Assembly: GCA_002753565.1 (NCBI GenBank)
Contig: PEAM01000024.1
Coordinates: 1 to 64,000 of the forward strand
Direction of reading: 5' to 3'
DNA from: Magnetococcales bacterium
Lineage (GTDB): Bacteria; Pseudomonadota; Magnetococcia; Magnetococcales; JADFYX01
Length of the DNA: 64,000 nucleotides
The notes under the pieces were generated by a model, which was not told the origin of the DNA, searched no databases, and was given only the letters and a program-made list of their open reading frames with translations. Positions within the stretch are counted from its first letter, which is position 1. Each line of letters starts with the position of its first letter. Position numbers and translations under genes: made by a program. Positions 9,056 to 17,378 of the stretch are shown piece by piece.

Positions 9056-11974
9056 CTAGCCGATGGTCTGGCGAACCTCTTCAACGGAATAGGCCTCAAT
9101 GACATCACCGCTCTTGAGGTCGTTGTATTTATCGACGCTGATACCACACTCCATCCCCTCACGGACCTCTTTAACATCGTCCTTGTAGCGACGCAAGGCG
9201 GAGATCTGACCATCATAGATAACCACATCGTCCCGGAACACCCGCAGACGGGACTTGTTGGTCAGACGACCATCGGTCACCATGCAGCCGGCCACGTTGC
9301 CCACCTTGGTAATACGGAACACTTCTCGAACTTCCGCATGGCCCAACTGTGTCTCGCGCTCTTTGGGGTTGAGTTTTCCCTCCATGGCTTTGGTGATATC
9401 GTCGATCAGGTCGTAGATGACCGTATAGAAACTTAAAGAGATTTTTTCCCGTTTGGCCAACTCCCGAGCCTGAGCATCGGCTCGAACATTAAAGCCAAGA
9501 ACCAAAGCACCCGAAGCCATGGACAACATCACATCCGACTCGTTAATGCCGCCAACACCGGTATGGATCACCTTAACGCGGATCTCATCATGGACAATCT
9601 TCTCCAACGCCTCGGCCACCGCCTCGACAGAGCCTCTGACATCGCCCTTAATCACCACATTGACCTCTTCCAGATCGCCCTCCTTGATCTGGCTGAAGAT
9701 GTCGTCCATGCTGGATGGTGAAGTCTTGGCCCGCTCTTTCTCTTTGAGGGTTCGCTGGCGATAGGCGGCAATTTCTCGGGCACGGCGCTCATCGGGTACG
9801 GTAATCAGCTCATCACCGGCAGCCGGAACACCCGAAAGCCCTATAATCTCAACAGGGGTTGATGGCCCCGCCTCCTCCACCGACTCACCCCGATCATTGA
9901 CCAGGCCACGAATCTTACCCCACTCCAAGCCCACGACAAAGATGTCGCCAACCTTAAGAAGACCGCTCTGAACCAGACAGGTTGCAACCGAACCCCGCCC
10001 CTTATCCAGCTTGGCCTCTACAATAGCACCGCGGGCCTTTTTGGTGGCATTGACCTGAAGATTCAACATCTCCGCCTGAAGCAGCAACAGCTCTTCCAGT
10101 TCGGCAATACCCTCACCGGTCTTGGCCGACAGTTTGCAGAAAATGGTATCCCCACCCCAATCCTCAGGAACCAGTTCATGCTCGGAAAGCTGCTGCATGA
10201 TCCGATCCGGGTTGGCAGCCGGAACATCCATCTTGTTGACGGCAACCACTATAGGCACACCCGCCGCCTTGGAGTGATGAATGGCCTCAATGGTTTGCGG
10301 CATCACCCCATCGTCCGCCGCCACCACCAGGATGACAATATCGGTCATCTTGGCGCCACGAGAACGCATGGAGGTAAAAGCCGCATGGCCTGGTGTATCG
10401 ATGAAGGTGATGGAAGCACCGCCCTCCATTTTAACCTGATAGGCACCGATATGCTGCGTAATCCCACCAAACTCACGAGAGGTGACATCGGTTTTGCGGA
10501 TGGCATCCAGAAGAGAGGTTTTACCGTGGTCGACATGCCCCATGACCGTTACCACAGGGGATCGGGTGGTCAACTCTTTAACCTTATCTTCTGTCTCAGC
10601 CAACTCGGCATCGATGGTAGCCGCCTCGGAGATACTCTTGGGTCGATGACCCAGCTCCTCGACAATCAGCACTGCCGTATCCTGATCCAGCACCTCGTTG
10701 ATGGTCACCATCATACCCTGGGTAAAGAGCAGCTTGATAACCTCAGAAGCCTTGACAGCCATACGGGCCGCCAGCTCACTGACCGTGATGACCTCGGGAA
10801 TAATAACATCCCGCACCACGGGTGCAGGTGGGGCAACCTGAACCTCCGGTTGCCGTCCCCGACCACGACCGGACCGGCCCCGTCGTTTTTGCTGGGGCTG
10901 CTTATTGGTATCATCCTGTTGAGAAACCGCATTCTTCCCTTTGCGTTTAACACGGGTCTTCAGGGTCTTCCGGGGTTGCCCCTCAACCACACCTTGAGCC
11001 GCAGTTTTCTCTTCCATCAACCTTTTCTGCTCACGCAACTCTTCCAATTGAGAGAGTCGCTTGGCAACCAAGGCCTCGGTTTTACTGCGAGCCACCTCTT
11101 CACGCTGGGATTTGGTCAGCTTTTTCTTGGGTTCTTTAGGCGGAGCCGACTCTTTGACAGCCTCCATCTCAACCTCTACCGCCACCGTATCGACGGCATC
11201 GGCAGAGGCCTCTTCTACAACCTCTTCTACAGCCTCTTCAGGAGCCACAACAGCCACCTTTTCAGCCTCCAACGCTTCAGAAGGTGCATCCGTTTTTGGC
11301 GTAGCTTCCGTCTCCACATCTGGTTTGGCTTCAGAAACCTCTGTCGCCAAAGCCGCCTCAACCGGCTCACTCTCCACTGTCGCCTCTTGGGCTTCAACCT
11401 CAGTTGGAATCGGGGCGGACCCGGCTTCGACCGGCTTCTCTTCAGCGACCACCTCCGGCTTCTGAGGTTGGGGCTCCTCAGTTTTTTCGGCAGCCTGCAG
11501 CGCCTGTTCGGCCTCCTCTTTGGCTCTCTTGGCGGCGGCCTTTTCAGCCACCTTGGCAGCGGCCATGGCCTTCTTCTTCGCCTCAAGCTCCGCTTTTCTC
11601 TGAGCAGCCTCTTCTTTGACAAGACGCTTCTGCTCGGCAATATAGGATTTGCGCTCAGACTCCGTCATCGGCTTGAGAATCTGTTGTCGCTTGGGACGAG
11701 AGGCATCATCAGAGGGTCGTTTTTCAACCGTTGCCGCCAACGATGACTTCGCTGGGGAGGGGGTCCAACCCTTCTCATCCGTCCCCTCTTTGTCACCCTC
11801 TTCACCGGATCGGAACAGCTTCTTTCGGCGTCGTTCCACCACCACGTTTTTGCTTCGTCCATGGGAAAAGCTCTGTTTGATCGAACCATCTTCCACGGTC
11901 TTGCGTAACACGATGTGACGAGGGGCTTTAAGCCGCAAGGTGCCACCTGCTTCGCTCTTTTTGGTATCGCTCAA
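9056..11974 (-). CDS. infB: Translation initiation factor IF-2
   Basis: This is a full-length IF-2 of about 972 residues. An N-terminal IF2 assembly segment is followed by a long Ala/Glu/Lys/Pro-rich low-complexity region (about residues 90-380), an IF2_N module, the G domain with [34 protein letters not shown] and NKMD, and domains II-IV ending in [14 protein letters not shown]. It recruits fMet-tRNA to the 30S subunit and drives subunit joining. The frame opens at GTG 11989, which lacks a ribosome site. The TTG at 11974 has GGTGGAG 9 nt upstream and yields the usual alphaproteobacterial start (M)SDTKKSE, so I prefer it. The gap to the upstream ylxR gene is unusually wide (about 230 nt). Confidence 0.97.
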   Translation of the reverse strand: MSDTKKSEAGGTLRLKAPRHIVLRKTVEDGSIKQSFSHGRSKNVVVERRRKKLFRSGEEGDKEGTDEKGWTPSPAKSSLAATVEKRPSDDASRPKRQQILKPMTESERKSYIAEQKRLVKEEAAQRKAELEAKKKAMAAAKVAEKAAAKRAKEEAEQALQAAEKTEEPQPQKPEVVAEEKPVEAGSAPIPTEVEAQEATVESEPVEAALATEVSEAKPDVETEATPKTDAPSEALEAEKVAVVAPEEAVEEVVEEASADAVDTVAVEVEMEAVKESAPPKEPKKKLTKSQREEVARSKTEALVAKRLSQLEELREQKRLMEEKTAAQGVVEGQPRKTLKTRVKRKGKNAVSQQDDTNKQPQQKRRGRSGRGRGRQPEVQVAPPAPVVRDVIIPEVITVSELAARMAVKASEVIKLLFTQGMMVTINEVLDQDTAVLIVEELGHRPKSISEAATIDAELAETEDKVKELTTRSPVVTVMGHVDHGKTSLLDAIRKTDVTSREFGGITQHIGAYQVKMEGGASITFIDTPGHAAFTSMRSRGAKMTDIVILVVAADDGVMPQTIEAIHHSKAAGVPIVVAVNKMDVPAANPDRIMQQLSEHELVPEDWGGDTIFCKLSAKTGEGIAELEELLLLQAEMLNLQVNATKKARGAIVEAKLDKGRGSVATCLVQSGLLKVGDIFVVGLEWGKIRGLVNDRGESVEEAGPSTPVEIIGLSGVPAAGDELITVPDERRAREIAAYRQRTLKEKERAKTSPSSMDDIFSQIKEGDLEEVNVVIKGDVRGSVEAVAEALEKIVHDEIRVKVIHTGVGGINESDVMLSMASGALVLGFNVRADAQARELAKREKISLSFYTVIYDLIDDITKAMEGKLNPKERETQLGHAEVREVFRITKVGNVAGCMVTDGRLTNKSRLRVFRDDVVIYDGQISALRRYKDDVKEVREGMECGISVDKYNDLKSGDVIEAYSVEEVRQTIG

Positions 11975-12207
11975 AAGAAAAATCTCCACCGAATAAAAAT
12001 GTCCAAAGGGTAGGAGTCAAAACCGACTGCCACCATTCGAAACGGGTCATGGCGTTCAGAGAACAGGAACAACCCAACGAAAAAATTAATGATATCCGCC
12101 TTCAAGAACCCAGCTAAGACAGAAAACCAACCGCCTGCTCCTGTTCTTGATAGAGGATTCCAACCAACGTTAACGGGCATTCCCAATTAAAAGGCCCGAT
12201 TCTCTAT

Positions 12208-12855
12208 TTAAATTATACTGTCTGGTTCTCTATTACCAGTCGATTTACCCATCTCTTGGGTTAAAAACGTCTGCAACCGAAAAACATCGGCCCTGACCCG
12301 CTCAACCATCCCGCCCCCCAGAACGATTAAGAGTGCCACATCCCCCCCCCCACACAGGGTACCAAAGCAAGAGCGGTCCAAAAGTTCGTGGATCTCTGGG
12401 TCAACCTGAACAGATGCACGCAGTTTGCGCCGCTGCTGATCCAATTTTTCCCGCGTATGGGTCGCCGTATCAGTCGCCAACAACCACAACATGGGAGAAA
12501 CATGACCGTTCGGCCCGGCTACCGCCGCAGAGACCAACTCTTGCACTGCCCGCAGCCCCCAACGCAACTGACCACCCCGTCGGGAGAGACTTATCCCATC
12601 CAGAAGCCGCCGAGAGAGCGCGGCACCGATCCGATCCAGTCGGGCCTCCACCGCAGCCCCCCGCAAACCCGACCGTTTAAACAGGTTAGCCAGATTGTGG
12701 CGAGTCGGTACCACATAGCGACCACGCCCAGGTAGCTTGCCAGCCAAATCTTCCACCAAAAGGCCATCCGGGCCAACAACAAACCGGAGCAGTTGATTTT
12801 TGGTGCCACTCTTCCGGCTAACCGCACAGGTGCGAACCGGTTGGTCACTTTTCAT
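12208..12855 (-). CDS. ylxR: YlxR (DUF448) fused to an L7Ae-like domain
   Basis: The first 90 residues are YlxR/DUF448, an RNA-binding family found between nusA and infB; the hallmarks are RTCAVSR, LLRFVVGPDG and DLAGKLPGRGRYV. Residues about 95-200 look like an L7Ae/L30e-type fold (AVQELVSAAVAGP.., LWLLATDTATHTREKLD, FGTLCGGGDVALLIVLGGG), a combination known from alphaproteobacterial homologues. The role is probably RNA binding in the nusA operon. ATG 12855 is the first start beyond the nusA stop, but it has no well-spaced Shine-Dalgarno site. The frame is open to 12933, overlapping nusA, so the true start may be upstream. The domain call is firmer than the start. Confidence 0.85.
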   Translation of the reverse strand: MKSDQPVRTCAVSRKSGTKNQLLRFVVGPDGLLVEDLAGKLPGRGRYVVPTRHNLANLFKRSGLRGAAVEARLDRIGAALSRRLLDGISLSRRGGQLRWGLRAVQELVSAAVAGPNGHVSPMLWLLATDTATHTREKLDQQRRKLRASVQVDPEIHELLDRSCFGTLCGGGDVALLIVLGGGMVERVRADVFRLQTFLTQEMGKSTGNREPDSII

Positions 12856-12886
12856 GGTAGAAAGATCACGCCGACTGGCGCCCTCC

Positions 12887-14401
12887 CTACTCTTTTTCCT
12901 CCTCATCAAACCAACCCGCCATCTGTCTTGCATCCATGATCAGCTTTTCAGCTACCGGTTGGCTCAGCCCATTTTCAGACAGCTCCAACAGCTCATCCGT
13001 CGCCAGATCGGCCAGATCGTCCAGATTGGTAATGCCCTTCTCACCCATACTGAGCACCAACTCATCCGGCAAACCATCCAACTGAAACAGCCGTGGGTCG
13101 ATAGCCAACTCTACCTTGCGCTCTTCGGTCTCCAAGGCGTTATGGAGCAGATATTCACGAGCCCGATTGCGCAACTCCTGAGCAATATCTTTATCAAAGC
13201 CATCGATAGCCGCCAACTCTTCCAGGGGAACATAGGCCACATCTTCAATACCGGAAAAACCCTCTTGAACCAGAGCGCCAGAGACATCTTCATCCAGATC
13301 CAGAAAATCCATCAACTGTTTGGAGACCGCCTCAAACTCTTCAACTCGAGAAGAGGCCTCTTCCTGTTCGGTGATGATATCAATCTTCCAACCGGTCAAC
13401 TCCGAGGCAAGCCGGACATTCTGACCCCGACGACCAATGGCCAAAGAGAGCTGGTCGGCCCCGACGATTACCTGGATACTTTTATCCTCCTCATCGACAA
13501 TCACCCGAGCCACCTCGGAGGGGGCCAAGGCATTGCAGACAAAAACAGCCGGGTCACTCGACCACTCAATAATATCGATCCGCTCCCCTTGAAGCTCGGT
13601 CACCACCCCCTGCACACGGGAACCCCGCACACCTACACAGGAGCCAACCGGGTCGATATGGGAGTCGTTGGAGCGAACAGCAATTTTGCTGCGAAATCCG
13701 GGATCTCGGGAGACCGCCTTGATCTCGACAATACCGTCATAAATCTCGGGAACCTCCATCTCAAACAGACGAACGATCATCTGAGGGTCGGTGCGAGAGA
13801 GGATGATCTGGGGACCACGGGTGACATCACGCACCTCGCAGATAAAGGCTCGAATCCGATCACCCTGGCGATAATGCTCCCGAGGCAACTGCTGCTCGTG
13901 TGGCAGAAAAGCGGCGGCTCGGCCCAGGTCGACATGAATATTGTTGCGCTCAACTCGCTTGACCATTCCGTTGACCAACTGGCCCTGTCGCTCCACATAC
14001 TCCTCGTAGATACTTTTGCGCTCCGCCTCTCGAACTTTTTGAACAATCACCTGCTTGGCCGTCTGGGCGGCAATCCGACCAAACTCGATGGTAGGCAGAG
14101 TCTCTGCAAGAAAATCCCCTACCTTGGCACCCGGATTTAACTTGAGAGCCTCTTCAAGGGTGATATGAACGTCCGGCCCTTCGTAGCTCTCGTCTTCGCT
14201 GTCTTCGACAACCTCAAAGAGCTGGCTGATGGCAAACTCTCCGGTTTTATAATCAAAGCTGGCCTGGATATTCTTGTGCGCCCCATATTTGCGACGGGAT
14301 GCGGTCTCGATTGCCACTTCCATGGCCTCAATGACAACATCACGAGGAATTCCGCGTTCTCGTGCCAACTGCTCAGCGTACTGAATGATCTCCACTGTCA
14401 T
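12887..14401 (-). CDS. nusA: Transcription termination/antitermination factor NusA
   Basis: The 504-residue protein has the NusA N-terminal RNA-polymerase-binding domain (ARERGIPRDVVIEAMEVAIE), an S1 domain (LVNGMVKRVERNNIHVDLG), two KH domains (SHIDPVGSCVGVRGSRVQ; GADQLSLAIGRRGQNVRLAS) and two C-terminal helix-hairpin-helix acidic repeats. It controls pausing, termination and rRNA antitermination. The frame opens at 14443, but ATG 14401, with GGGAG 10 nt upstream, gives the normal N-terminus. It sits between rimP and ylxR in the conserved order. Confidence 0.98.
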   Translation of the reverse strand: MTVEIIQYAEQLARERGIPRDVVIEAMEVAIETASRRKYGAHKNIQASFDYKTGEFAISQLFEVVEDSEDESYEGPDVHITLEEALKLNPGAKVGDFLAETLPTIEFGRIAAQTAKQVIVQKVREAERKSIYEEYVERQGQLVNGMVKRVERNNIHVDLGRAAAFLPHEQQLPREHYRQGDRIRAFICEVRDVTRGPQIILSRTDPQMIVRLFEMEVPEIYDGIVEIKAVSRDPGFRSKIAVRSNDSHIDPVGSCVGVRGSRVQGVVTELQGERIDIIEWSSDPAVFVCNALAPSEVARVIVDEEDKSIQVIVGADQLSLAIGRRGQNVRLASELTGWKIDIITEQEEASSRVEEFEAVSKQLMDFLDLDEDVSGALVQEGFSGIEDVAYVPLEELAAIDGFDKDIAQELRNRAREYLLHNALETEERKVELAIDPRLFQLDGLPDELVLSMGEKGITNLDDLADLATDELLELSENGLSQPVAEKLIMDARQMAGWFDEEEKE

Positions 14402-14514
14402 GGGGCTACAACTCCCAGAGGGTTTTAAAATACTTGAAAACAACCATATAACAAAAAAAATCCCGGCCCGACAAACCTAACAGTGGACCGATGGACTTGA
14501 CTTAGTTCAACGGA

Positions 14515-14991
14515 TCAAAAATCAATATCCAGGTTGGCCTTGCTTATCGCATTGAGTGGCAGGGAGATCTCGCCCTCCTTCAGCAAAATCCGAACAGAAC
14601 CCTCCCTCATACCCAACAATTCGCCCTTAAACAGGCGCTTTTTTTTACCACCCTCTGTGAGGGCAACCCCCTGGTAGGTTTTGACAACCACTTGTTTACC
14701 CGCGAAACGGTCAAAGTCCGCCTCTTTTTTAAGGGGGCGGGTCAGCCCTGGTGAGGAGACCTCCAGGCGATAGATGCCCGGTACCACATCCTCCACATCC
14801 AACAACCCAGAAAGATAGCGACTGACCGATGCACAATCGGCCAACTCCAGCCCTGTTTCCCTTTTTTCGATGAAGACTCGCAGGAAAAATGACTGCCCCT
14901 CTTTGACATACTCCACATCCACCAACTCACAACCCTCGGTTGCGGCGGCCTCTTCGGCAAAAGGGGTGACCTTCTCAGCAATTGCAGACAT
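14515..14991 (-). CDS. rimP: Ribosome maturation factor RimP
   Basis: The 158-residue protein has typical RimP features: GCELVDVEYVKEG..FFLRVFIEK near the N-terminus, DCA.VSR.LS.LLDVEDVVPG.Y.LEVSSPGLTRPLKKE in the middle and a C-terminal SH3-like domain. RimP assists 30S assembly. It heads the minus-strand operon that runs to pnp, so the promoter should lie in the region upstream (14992-15170). No tRNA gene precedes it, unlike in some genomes. Confidence 0.96.
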   Translation of the reverse strand: MSAIAEKVTPFAEEAAATEGCELVDVEYVKEGQSFFLRVFIEKRETGLELADCASVSRYLSGLLDVEDVVPGIYRLEVSSPGLTRPLKKEADFDRFAGKQVVVKTYQGVALTEGGKKKRLFKGELLGMREGSVRILLKEGEISLPLNAISKANLDIDF

Positions 14992-15169
14992 CTTCTGTTC
15001 ACCGAATCAGAAAAAACAGGAGAGGAGACCCTCCCCATCAAATCGGAATCAAAAGCCGTTTTTCTCCGAACAAAACGGCCAAAAAACCCTGACAAATCCA
15101 GCAAGCCAAAAAAGAGAAACTTAAATGTTTTCAGTTAGTTGGCCTGAACCTAGCCGGGACGCAAAAGAC

Positions 15170-15195
15170 AAAAAAAGCCGGCTCTGCCGACTTTT
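15170..15195 (-). terminator. Intrinsic terminator after the ftsB-like gene
   Basis: On the minus strand AAAAGTCGGC and GCCGGCTTTT pair around the 3-nt loop AGA, with one G-U pair, and are followed by more T residues. It lies about 90 nt past the ftsB-like stop and insulates it from rimP. The rest of 14992-15284 shows no gene. Confidence 0.8.
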
Positions 15196-15284
15196 ATTCA
15201 GGTACACCTCAACTCAGTCAAAGGGTAATATATGGCGATTCAGGTCAAATGCCAAGGAAAAGCAAAAAAAAACTCATTTTCACG

Positions 15285-15587
15285 CTATTTGGGCGGATCG
15301 ATAAAGATGATCTCGTCCGGGTAGACCATTCCCAGATCCCGACGGGCCACCTCCTCCAGAAGAATATCCTCATTCTCCCCCAAGAGAATCTCCTCTTTAA
15401 TCCGGCTGATTCTTTTCTCTATCTGGCGGTTCTCTTTTTTCAAGACCTGCAACTGTTTCTCCGTCTGCCGCCAGCGAACCAACCCCTGCTCACCAAACCA
15501 GAGCAGATATTGCGCCCAGACATTGGCAACCAAAAGGAACAGACCGACCAAGACCCATTTTGTTACTGTCCTTTTCGGTTTTGACAC
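15285..15587 (-). CDS. ftsB: FtsB/DivIC-family septum formation initiator
   Basis: The 100-residue protein has one N-terminal membrane helix (WVLVGLFLLVANVWAQYLLW), a coiled coil (about residues 36-70: TEKQLQVLKKENRQIEKRI) and the family tail EEVARRDLGMVYPDEIIFID. FtsB links FtsL and FtsQ in the divisome, with most of the protein in the periplasm. The RRDLGMV.P.E segment is diagnostic for FtsB/DivIC. Unlike in many proteobacteria it is not next to eno or ispD. Its terminator separates it from rimP, so it is probably a single-gene transcript. Confidence 0.9.
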   Translation of the reverse strand: MSKPKRTVTKWVLVGLFLLVANVWAQYLLWFGEQGLVRWRQTEKQLQVLKKENRQIEKRISRIKEEILLGENEDILLEEVARRDLGMVYPDEIIFIDPPK

Positions 15588-15864
15588 ACCACCACTCCGT
15601 TATACCAAGAAACAGCCGTTATCAGCACATACTCGGCATACCCCCTTGATTCATCCACTGTCAGGGAAAAAAGTCTCATCGCCCATTGGGTGTTTTCAAT
15701 TTTTTCCATGCCAGCCGCCAAACCAATATCTCGCACCATTTATGCACGCCCAACTACCGTTTCCAGGTTAAAGACGAAAAACAGTTGATTTTCCGGATTA
15801 TTCGGTGACTCTAATGGAGCGTACATCCAGACACACCTGCAACCTAACCATAGAAGGGATTCGC

Positions 15865-16515
15865 ATGTCCAATCACAACAGAACAAGCCACGATTTTCTC
15901 ACTTTTTCGCTCCAGGCCAAGGTCTTGAAGTTCGGTCAGTTTCAAACCAAAGCCGGTCGAGACAGCCCCTATTTTTTCAATGCCGGACTTTTTAACTCCG
16001 GCGCCCTGATCGATCAACTCGGGGCCTTTTATGCCGATACCATACAGGCCGACGGCCCCGAATTCGATATGCTGTTTGGTCCCGCCTACAAGGGTATCCC
16101 CCTGGTCACCACCGCCGCTACCGCCCTGGCTCGCCGACACAACCGCGATATTCCCATCGCCTACAACCGCAAAGAGGCCAAGGACCACGGGGAGGGTGGC
16201 AATCTGGTCGGCGCACCGCTTAAAGGCCGCGTGATCATCATTGATGATGTCATCAGCGCCGGAACATCCATCCGAGAGTCGGCTACCTGGATCGAAAAAG
16301 CCGGCGCAACCCTGGCCGGCGTCGTCATCGCACTGGATCGACAGGAGAGAGGAACAGGCGCCCTGAGTGCCACCCAGGAGGTGGAGCAAAAACTGGGGGT
16401 GCCGGTAACAGCCATCGCACGACTGGAAGACCTCATCACACTGCTTGCACAGGATAAGGCCGCAACCGACTCCCTTTCAGCCATCCAAGCCTATCGGAAT
16501 CGGTATGGAGCCTGA
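15865..16515 (+). CDS. pyrE: Orotate phosphoribosyltransferase
   Basis: The 216-residue protein makes orotidine 5'-phosphate from orotate and PRPP in pyrimidine synthesis. Motifs include KFG.F.TKAGRDSPYFFNAGLF at the N-terminus, FGPAYKGIPLVT, the YNRKEAKDHGEGG loop with catalytic lysine, and the PRPP-binding motif GRVIIIDDVISAGTS. The length matches the E. coli type. ATG 15865 has GAAGGGA upstream at good spacing; the frame is open from 15805 but homology begins at 15865. It appears to be monocistronic. Confidence 0.97.
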   Translation: MSNHNRTSHDFLTFSLQAKVLKFGQFQTKAGRDSPYFFNAGLFNSGALIDQLGAFYADTIQADGPEFDMLFGPAYKGIPLVTTAATALARRHNRDIPIAYNRKEAKDHGEGGNLVGAPLKGRVIIIDDVISAGTSIRESATWIEKAGATLAGVVIALDRQERGTGALSATQEVEQKLGVPVTAIARLEDLITLLAQDKAATDSLSAIQAYRNRYGA

Positions 16516-16538
16516 CCGGGCAACCTGAAAGACCCTCA

Positions 16539-16570
16539 GCACAGTGGCAGCAACAGAGCTGTCACTGTGC
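16539..16570. terminator. Hairpin between pyrE and a convergent gene
   Basis: GCACAGTGGCAGC (16539-16551) pairs with GCTGTCACTGTGC (16558-16570) around AACAGA, with one G-T pair. No T tract follows on either strand, so it may be a weak terminator or an mRNA 3'-end stabiliser for the two convergent genes. Confidence 0.5.
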
Positions 16571-16587
16571 CGGTTGAACCTGCTCTC

Positions 16588-17076
16588 TTAGCGGCACTTC
16601 TTCAACGCCTTGACGGCGTTTCCGCTCCCGGAAAGGGAGACGTCATATTTATACTTGTTCCCTTTGACGTTGGAAAAACGCACGGTCATGTCACGTTTTT
16701 TAGCCACATTTTTCAGCAATCCATCGGTTGACTCCAGATACTGCCACGACCAATAGCCATCTTTCTGGGCGGCATCCAGAACAAAGGGAACCGTTGTCGG
16801 TTTGTTTTTATCGAACTGAATCTGCACCCGACGATGAGCCAGGCCAATGGCCTCTTTCTGAGTAAAAAACTCTCCGTAGTAGTCGTCGGTTGGAAAAAGA
16901 GCCAAAATTGCCCCTGACTGTTTCTTCCCGTGGTGGAGGGCAATCTCAAGCTTGCAGGTTCCCTCTACCTTGCGAACGGTATAGCGGCCTTTTTGGTAGT
17001 AGACATCACTGGCAGCCAGCACATCCTGCCATGGAACCAAAGCCAATAACAACGCCAGGATAATGGAAAAACGCAT
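16588..17076 (-). CDS. Hypothetical periplasmic protein
   Basis: This 162-residue protein starts with a clear signal peptide (MRFSIILALLLALVPWQDVLA, cleaved near AASD). The mature part of about 140 residues is rich in beta-type segments and lysine, with two cysteines, one near its N-terminus (EGTCKLEIAL) and one at the very end (KKCR), which could form a disulfide. I do not recognise the family. ATG 17076 has AGGAG 7 nt upstream, so it is well translated. It is convergent with pyrE and divergent from metH. The role is unknown. Confidence 0.8.
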   Translation of the reverse strand: MRFSIILALLLALVPWQDVLAASDVYYQKGRYTVRKVEGTCKLEIALHHGKKQSGAILALFPTDDYYGEFFTQKEAIGLAHRRVQIQFDKNKPTTVPFVLDAAQKDGYWSWQYLESTDGLLKNVAKKRDMTVRFSNVKGNKYKYDVSLSGSGNAVKALKKCR

Positions 17077-17196
17077 CCTTAAACTCCTATTCTCTATTTA
17101 GACCAATAACCAAAACAAACGACCAGATTTTCTAATCTTTTGCTCCCCCAGAAACATTTATATATATTCCAAACGTCCTTTATCCTGCAAATTTTT

Positions 17197-17228
17197 TTAT
17201 TGAAACTCAAGCTCTTTCGTTTCAATAA
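17197..17228. promoter_or_regulatory. Inverted repeat upstream of metH
   Basis: TTATTGAAAC (17197-17206) and GTTTCAATAA (17219-17228) form a perfect 10-bp inverted repeat with a 12-nt spacer, about 150 nt before metH in the shared upstream region with the divergent periplasmic gene. It could be an operator of a dimeric regulator. E. coli MetR sites contain TGAA...TTCA half-sites but with a shorter spacer, so MetR is only a possibility. The rest of 17077-17378 shows no riboswitch that I can recognise. Confidence 0.4.
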
Positions 17229-17378
17229 TGTTTTAATAATGAGAGTCACCTTAACCTGTCCGGCTTTGAGTCGCTAGCGATTTCAACCAATCTACCCTAT
17301 TTTATCCCGTTTTAGTTCGGAGATGCCTGTCCACTGATACGATGGCTCTCTTTTGGGAAAACGTTCAAACCAACAAGT

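Noticed and set aside
10178-11746. A 522-codon open frame opposite infB
   Set aside because: It mirrors the low-complexity Ala/Glu/Lys region and G domain of infB and has a Leu/His/Arg-rich composition with no known domain. It is a shadow of the real gene.
12800-14140. A 446-codon open frame opposite nusA
   Set aside because: NusA is unmistakable on the other strand, and this frame has no recognisable domain or ribosome site.
17199-17226. ATTGAAAC, a common CRISPR-repeat end
   Set aside because: It occurs once as an inverted repeat, with no repeat-spacer array and no cas genes.
17077-17378. A cobalamin, SAM or SAH riboswitch before metH
   Set aside because: I looked for the B12 box and SAH/SAM core sequences and found none. 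Only the inverted repeat stands out.
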